NCBI GenBank assembly: GCA_029718625.1
Contig: CM056380.1
Location: 113,198,818-113,262,817, forward strand
Reading direction: 5' to 3'
Origin: Synaphobranchus kaupii
Lineage: Eukaryota; Chordata; Actinopteri; Anguilliformes; Synaphobranchidae
Length of the DNA: 64,000 bases
The notes beneath the pieces are model-generated. The model was given only the letters and a program-made list of their open reading frames with translations. It had not been told where the DNA came from and made no database searches. Position 1 is the first letter of the stretch, and each line of letters opens with the position of its first letter. Made by a program: the position numbers and the translations under genes. Below, piece after piece: positions 52,301 through 61,300 of this stretch.

Positions 52301-55300
52301 ATCAAACCCTTTGTCCCCGACTCTGGTTTGTGGTCACCAAATATACTTGTAAACACTGATCCGAGGTTAGCTTTGGCCTGAGGAATAGAATAGAACAGGT
52401 TTATATTTTTTCCCAGTGGGAACTGCAGGTTGTGAGGATGAAGATGCAGACCCCTTCCCAGGGTCCTCCTGTGTGCTTCCTGATTGGTCAGCTTGCCTTT
52501 TCTATCCTCAGATCCTGAGTAACATTCACACAGTCCGAGCGAGTTACAATTCAAAAAACCCCAAGACCTGGACTTTTTCTCCAAGGGTACAGTATATATT
52601 CATACCGTTGAGTGAATACTTTAAACGTTAACCTAGTTGTGGCTAGTTCTTTTTCACTGTACGTCACATCTTTTAAAAATAAATAAAAATAAAAATGTTA
52701 TGCCCTCCACACCCCACCCCCCCCCCTCTCTGGAGGACAACTCTGTAAAACATAAATTTGAATGATGCATACTTAATACATATAATCCAAGTCAAATCAG
52801 TGTTTTAGTGTCTCAGTGTCCATCCAATCCACCCCCATATCACTTCCCTGTGAAACTCATCTTGCATCACCCCAGTCTTTCATTTCAGACTCCACTCTGT
52901 GTCTTATGTATTTTATCTCGCATCTGAAATGTTGTTCGTAGTGCATTTGATTGGATATAGCATAACTCTCTGTGAGATGGGAACTGACCAATCACACACT
53001 CCGGTCTAAATTTACAGATGGTTGGGATCCTTCCCAGCCTGATGGACGGAGATTGCTTTGTCCGGAGCGACTCCCAGTCACCTGACCTGGGAATCCTGTT
53101 TGAACTTGGGGTGACCTACATCCGAAATGTAATCAAGCAGCATTTTCTCTCTCACGGCTCAGTTAGAATGGGAAAAGGTGGAGGAGGTGGTGGACAGCAG
53201 GTGGTGGAAAACATGGCACTGCATGCAGATGGTAGTCCGTACACTTCAGGTCTCTGTTTGTGCAGATACAGCCATTGTTTTTTCTTATCAGCTGTTGTTA
53301 AGAAAAGTTGTATAAATTTGTCTATAAGTGCACCTAAACTCCAGTACCAGCGTGATTTATACAGTACTGCTCTGTCGCTGCTGGTAAAACCTCCTTGTCA
53401 AGGAAACGCATTACTAGTCCAGTCATGGAAGAACATTTTGTTCTGAATTTTGGTGAAAATAGATTTTCAAATTGGCAGTAATTTCCAGGACCTTTACGTA
53501 TTAATGTATTTGAACCAGGTGTGGAAAATATTATTTTCACTCGCCTGTTTTTGACTTTTGACTGAACGCCCTACGTATAGCGTTGAACGGCGTGCGTATA
53601 GCGCTGAACGCCGTGCGTATAGCACTGAAAGTGGCGTCACCTGTTCGCTCTCTCGCTCCAGTCCACAGGTGAGAGGGGGGATCTGAGCTGTGGCTGGGCG
53701 TTTCTGAAGCTGTTTGACGCGAGCGGCGTGCCCGTCCCGCACAGGTAACCCCATCCCTGTCGCCGCCAGCGCTCGTACCGCCGTTCCACGTGCGCGTGAA
53801 GAGACCCCCGCGTGGGGTTCAGCGAGTCCTCGCTGTTGAATTTACTAAAAAAACCGAGCCGGTGGAACGGTGATTTAATTTCAGAGATTTAATGAACTCA
53901 CAGCACCACCAGCAGACTTTATTTCCCCTATATCAAAGGAAAACATATCAAAAGCACTGCCAATGGAATATACAGCATTTTACTACAGAAAGACAAAGAC
54001 AAAGTCTTTGGCATCATAGTCAAGGGTCTGGATTCAATCAACATTTCTCCGAAAATTCGACTCCCAATTAAATTGCCTAATTCCCTCCCAAACACAGTAT
54101 GGCAAGCTCGGCAACCACTTACTAAACTTACGTTAGTAAAGAACGTAACATTGGCATTTATTTACATATTAAGTTTAAGTTTACTGCATATTAAGTTTAA
54201 GTATACTGCATATTAAGTTTTCAGTATACTGCATATTAAGTTTAAGTATACTGCATATTAAGTTTTAAGTATACTGCATATTAAGTTTAAGTATACTGCA
54301 TATTAAGTTTAAGTATACTGTAAATGGTGGTTGAATCCAGAGCACAGCATCCTCCAATGTAAATAAATGTCAACCATTCAAGGATTCAGAAAATGCAGAA
54401 CACAAGATTTTTGCTTCATGCGTTTCTTTTGGAGATGTTTCTCTCTGTCGCCAGGCGCTGTAATATTTGTGCTTTCGCAGAACCCACGAACTGGTTGTGC
54501 ACGGAGGCACGCCGTATGAGAAAGGCGTGGACGTGGACCCCTCTATAACCAGAAGAGGTAAGGTGTGACAACCGTATTCACTAGTTACGGGAGGATGAGG
54601 GTTCAGGAAACCCCATAATAGCAGGAGCAACAGTGCGCTGTCGATCACAAACTCATGAACGATTCAAATGGCTTCTGCTCTCAACAGCCAAACAATGATT
54701 GGTTGATATCAGCAAGTCACTGATGGCGTATGGCAGCTGTGGCCATTATGGGTCTAATGAAACCTCTTTCCCTCGTCACTAGCATTGACAGTGACTGAGT
54801 CCTGACTGAGCGCTCGGACACTAAACCATCCTCCGTGCGTTTGTGTGTCTGTTTCAGCCACCGGTAGCATGCTGCAGCAGATGATGGCGTCCAGGAAGCA
54901 GCCCAAGCTTATAGTCAAGCTAAAATCGCCCAATGCGAAGACCAGGGCCAACCTGAAGTACGCCTGTTCACTTGAGCAGGGTGTGAAATGAACACCCGCC
55001 ACCAGCCAAATGCTGGTAGAATTTAGATTGTGGCTGATAAGATTTTTACTCTAGCAGCCACTTTGGCCGTAACAAACCTGGTTGTGCTACAGTGCCTTGC
55101 GAAAGTATTCACCCCCCTTGGCATTTTTCCTATTTTGTTGCATTACAACCTGTAATTTAAATTGATTTTTATTTGGATTTTATGTAATGGCCTTACACAA
55201 AATAGTCCAAATAGGTGAAGTGAAATGAAAAAAAAAACTTGCTTTAAAAAATAAAATAAAAATAAAAAACTGAAAAGTGGTACGTGCATATGTATTCACC

Positions 55301-58300
55301 CCCTTTGCTTTAATGTATTTTTAAAGTATCATATTTAATATTTGGTCGCATATCCTTTGCATGCTGTTACTTCCTGAAGTCTGTGACTCATCAACATCAA
55401 AAGACTCTCGATATCTTATTTTCAGGTACTGTTACAAGCGATACTATAACCTCTCTGCATTTGAATGGATCTCTATGGGAATTGGGGGGTGAGACTAGAT
55501 TCAGATGTAAATTACGCTGGTACAGTATGGAACACATGACTGGCTAAATGGCAGCAAGTCATCAAGGGTCTAAGGTATCAAACGAGCCCCAAACCATCAC
55601 TCTGCGGCCACATATGGAGTAGATGTGGATGGATCACTTTAAGGGTTTCTTCTCCTGACTTTTTTCCCCATAGAGTTTTATAGGAAAATGAGTCAGGAGA
55701 AATAACCCTTGCAGTGAGCCATCCACATCTACTCCATATGTGGCCGCAGAGTGATGGTTTGGGGCTCGTTTGATACCTTAGACTCTTGATGACTTACTGC
55801 CATTTAGCCAGTCATGTGTTCCATACTGTACCAGCGTAATTTACATCTGAATCTAGTCTCACCCCCCAATTCCCATAGAGATCCATTCAAATGCAGAGAG
55901 GTTATAGTATCGCTTGTAACAGTACCTGAAAATAAGATATCGAGAGTCTTTTGATGTTGATGGGTCACAGACTTCAGGAAGTAACAGCATGCAAAGGATA
56001 TGCGACCAAATATTAAATATGATACTTTAAAAATACATTAAAGCAAAGGGGGTGAATACATATGCACGTACCACTTTTCAGTTTTTTATTTATTTTTTTA
56101 TTTTTTAAAGCAAGTTTTTTTTTTCATTTCACTTCACCTATTTGGACTATTTTGTGTTGGTCCATTACATAAAATCCAAATAAAATCAATTTAAATTACT
56201 GGTTGTACTGCAACAAAATAGGAAAAATGCCTAGGGGGGTGAATACTTTCGCAAGGCACTGTATATTGTATATTGGTAATGTGGCTGGTAAAATGTTGAA
56301 AATGGCTGGTCGTTTTTAGAATCCACAAGCCACTCTGGCTAGTGGCTGAAAAAGTTAATTTCATACCCTGCTGCAGTCACAAATAAGCTCTTAGCTTTAA
56401 AGTGTTTATGTCCCCTTTTGTTTTAATTGATGTATTATTATTTTTGATATTATTTCTCTTAACATTTTTATTGTTTAAATAACGGCATTTGAGATGCAGA
56501 AAGCGTTTGTGCTTGGACGTGTTGTATGTAAGATATTTGAGGTATTTTTAAGGACATCGCTGAACAGAAAGGAAGTGCATTAATGATGACAGACAGTAGT
56601 TATATTTGGGCTTCTTTCTTTGCCAGTCTCCTGCCGGACACTCTGGTGGGCAGCAGGTGTAGCGTCCGCCTACTGACGCTGTACAGACAGGTGCTTGCGG
56701 ACGCTCTACTGAGAGACAGACTGACCATGCAGAACGCAGGTAATTCAGTTCATCACACAGGTAATGGCTCGTACAGGTAATTACTGGTCCAGGCAATGGC
56801 TCGTACAGGTAATCACTGGTTCAGGTAATGGCTCGTACAGGTAATCACTGGTCAAGGTACTGGCTCACAGGTAATCACTGGTTCAGGTAATGGCTCGTAC
56901 AGGTAATTGCTGGTTCAGGTAATGGCTCGTACAGGTAATTACTGGTCCAGGTAATGGCTCATACAGGTAATTACTGGTTCAGGTAATGGCTCGTACAGGT
57001 AATTACTGGTTCAGGTAATGGCTCGTACAGGTAATTACTGGTCCAGGTAATGGCTCATACAGGTAATTACTGGTTCAGGAAATTGCTCGTACAGGTAATT
57101 ACTGGTCCAGGTAATGGCTCGTACAGGTAATCACTGGTTCAGGTAATGGCTCACAGGTAATCACTGGTTCAGGTAATGCCTCATACAGGTAATGCAGTTA
57201 ATTAGAGTCCAGGTAATGGCTTGTACAGGTAATGCAGGTAATCAGTGGAGAGGGTAACCATTGGCACAACCTCTCCTCTAAGGTGTACCACACTGAATAG
57301 AACAGTATGTGCAGTATGCAGAGATCATATGACGTGTCATTTCACATTTTTTATCTGGCCGTGTTTGGCCTATCACTCAACACAGCTAAAAGAGGAATCG
57401 CCCGGGTCGCTGCACAACCCCGTCCTATTGGATGCCCAAACAATGGTGTGATGTCAGTGGAGTAATGAAAGGGATTTTGGTGAGATCACAGCAGTGCTGT
57501 ACTCACGTGCTCTGGAGAGATAGGATCCAGGAAGGGGGCCAGGTGACATTTTGCATCGACTGCACGCGCGTTGACTGTTACGTGCAACTCTTTTCTGCAG
57601 ATCTTATCTGCAGCCCTGTGCTGGCGACGTTCCCACAGATTCTGGATCAGACGGATCTTTTGGACGCTCTGAGGGTGAGTCTTGAAGCGTTCACTCTGTT
57701 AAATCTAGGACATGGTCTCTCTCTCTCTCTGCACTTCTAGGAAAATGTGGAAATGCCTTTTTTTGTAAAATGCCTTGCTTGGAAATGCCTTTGCTTATAT
57801 ACATATATATATATATATATATAAAAATTTATAGGATATATATGTTATATTATTCCTCTATTACCCCATTTCGCACAATTTGGAAGGCCCAGTTGTAGCT
57901 GCAAGCCCATTTCAACGGCTGTAACATCCCCTGAGAGTGCGTGAGAATGCACCCCCATACCACGGTCCAACTCGACCGTTTTCCCTGAGAGCTGCACTTG
58001 TGCAAGCGGCACAGGCAAACGACAGGTGGCTAAAGACCCAACTCATAGTCGCCAAAACACGTAAAACAAGTATGCGTACGGACGTCCTGCAGGGTCCGCG
58101 CGGACCTAAATGACATCGTAGCGGACCCTGAGCGGACATCCGCCTAGGTAGTCCACGCAGCGGTCGTTTATTCTGTCGATGCGTACCTGACCACCTGGAC
58201 CTGTCCTTCCACCTACAAGCGTGCCTTCTGCTGACTATAATGTTCTTCGGCATTGTTATTGTTTTTTTTTTTCTTTTTCTTTTGCATGCAAAAATGATGG

Positions 58301-61300
58301 GAAATGTAGTCTACAAAGGGTGGTTGGTTTGCTCAACTATGAAAGGAAAAAGTCTGCGGACTGTCCGTCCGCGTACGCTTCCCGTTTTGAGCGCTCTGTA
58401 ACCGCCTTAACTGTGCCACTCGCCCGTGACGTGACGGGTGAAATCCGGTAGCCGTAACCCTCCCCTCCGCGCTGTCCAATCGTATGGACCTGTTGGAAGG
58501 GCTGACGTTTCAATTGGATAACCACCCCCCCCCCCCCCGCCCCCCTGCTAGCCCGTTCCTGATGTCTGTTGAATAAAAAGTATGAAACCCAAGTGCTCAC
58601 TGATCCGTAAATCTAGCCGTGTCACCCAGGCTTCCTGTGTTTCCAGAGCTCTTTCACGCTGGCAGGTGCTAAATAAAGGGGAACACACAGGTAGATTGCA
58701 GGTGCGTCCAGCCAGCACACCTTTATGAGCTTGCACCTTTATAGGACGCTCCTACAGCTCTCCAAATGAAGGGGAAGCACCTTGATCATTCATAGTCATC
58801 AGCTTTTAAAGATGGGACTGTTTCACCCCCAAGACTGGCACATACTTTATATGCTCTGAAAAGTCTCTTTAGATGACATTTCAAGGAAAAAAATAAAGAG
58901 TCCAAACACAGGTAACTTCAAAAAAGTAACCTAAAGAATTGCTGAAATACTGATTGGGGACGACTGATTTGTGCGTTGTGATCTCACCGTTTATTCCGAC
59001 TGTAACCAATCATTTTGTTCCAGAGCGTGTGGGCGGAGAAAGAGAGTGCGCTGAAGAGATCCGAGAAGGTGCAGTACCGTCTCAGTGCAGTACAGTTACA
59101 ACACAGTTTCATTAAAGCCTTCACACGCACTCTCCTGTTGTGTAGTACAGTTACATTAAATCCTTCACACGTACTCTCCTGTTGTGTAGTACAGTTACAT
59201 TAAAGCCTTCACACGTACTCTCCTGTTGTGTAGTACAGTTACATTAAAGCCTTCACACATACTCTCCTGTTGTGTAGTACAGTTACATTAAAGCCTTCAC
59301 ACGTACTCTCCTGTTGTGTAGTACAGTTACATTAAAGCCTTCACACGTACTCTCCTGTTGTGTAGTACAGTTACATTAAAGCCTTCACACATACTCTCCT
59401 GTTGTGTAGTACAGTTACATTAAAGCCTTCACACGTACTCTCCTGTTGTGTAGTACAGTTACATTAAAGCCTTCACACGTACTCTCCTGTTGTGTAGTAC
59501 AGTTTCATTAAAGCCTTCACACGTACTCTCCTGTTGTGTAGTACAGTTACATTAAAGCCTTCACACGTACTCTCCTGTTGTGTAGTACAGTTACATTAAA
59601 GCCTTCACACATACTCTCCTGTTGTGTAGTACAGTTTCATTAAAGCCTTCACACGTACTCTCCTCTTGTGTAGTACAGTTACATTAAAGCCTACACACAT
59701 ACTCTCCTGTTGTGTAGTACAGTTACATTAAAGCCTTCACACGTACTCTCCTGTTGTGTAGTACAGTTTCATTAAAGCCTTCACACATACTCTCCTGTTG
59801 TGTAGTACAGTTACATTAAAGCCTTCACACGTACTCTCCTGTTGTGTAGTACAGTTACATTAAAGCCTTCACACATACTTTTCAGTTGTGTAGTACAGTT
59901 ACATTAAAGCCTTCACACATACTCTCCTGTTGTGTAGTACAGTTACATTAAAGCCTTCACACGTACTCTTCTGTTTTGTAGTACAGTTTCATTAAAGCCT
60001 TCACACGTACTCTCCTGTTGTGTAGTAGTTACAATTTCATTAAAGCCTTAAATGAAAATTGTACTTTGGTAGAACTTTGGGATTTTTTGATAATCCAGTA
60101 TAGGGTATCGTATATGTGCTAGAAGTGTCATTATGAGACCGTTTTAGCTGCGCTATAGAAGTGAATGGAGAGTGACAAATACCCTATTCTGGATTATCAC
60201 CCCAGGGGAGCACAGAGCAACTGATGAACATATTTCGCCACCATTTGGACTCATATCATGGCCAGGTAACTACACAACCCAAAGTTCTACCAAAGTTAGA
60301 TTTTGCTTTAACATACACTCTCCTGTTGTGTAGTACAGTTTCATTAAAGCTTTCACACATACTCTTCTATTATATTACGTAATCATACATTTTCTTTTTT
60401 ACTGAACATTACAAGAGATGTACCCTGCGGTCCTCCTGGATCCATGCTGTAGTGTTGTGGTTTCATTGGCTATGAAATAACTACATTTCCATACCACCTA
60501 TTGTTGTGGAAAAATAAATAGTCTGACTCTTCTGATAGAGTGAGTGAGAAAATAAGAGGAATCTTTATTTCAACCACACCATCAACGAGAGAGATGCATG
60601 TGACTCAAACATTACCTCAGTTCACACCGTTTTATAGGGTTACTAGAGCCACGCCATCGTTCGGCTTCCTCTTGAACATTTCGGATTCAGGGCTACCCGG
60701 CAACTTGCCACGTAACATGTTTACTCCTAATGTCATTGGCAACTTTAAGGCGGTCACTTAAGCTAATGCACACTTCCCAGATCTACTTTCAGACTACCCG
60801 TTAGGATGGGGACACAGGTGCTTCCTGAGCAACTGATTGGCTGACCTATCAGGGTGAAGGGTCTGGTTTGGGAGGCAGCCGTTGCTTCGCAAGGAAAAAC
60901 AGCTTTCAGTTCTGCTATTTCTAAGCGGACAGAAGTGAAAATAGCAGCGTAAATTAAATGGCGGCATCTAGGGTTTTAATAGCACATGAGAGATCATGGA
61001 TATAGTATTTAGTGCTGGTGAGGTAGTTAGTGCGTTAGTATATATATATATATATATACACACGTCAGTACCTTTGGTAAAGTAAACAAGAAAATAGCCA
61101 TACATAGTCCACTAAAATGTGTCCACCACCCCTTACCATTGTTATAATCATGGTACATGGTACCTTAGCAGCGTGTTCCGCCAAGTTAGTAATGTGTTGG
61201 GAGTTATCAGGTATGTATGTGCAGCATTCCTTTCTGATGAGCGCACGGGCACCGCCCCCCCCCCCCCCCCCCCCTTCTCGGTCAATGTGTAATCTAAAAA

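Noticed and set aside
59090..60365. CRISPR-like regular repeats
   Set aside because: Units are contiguous with no variable spacers, and the host is a vertebrate; it is a minisatellite.
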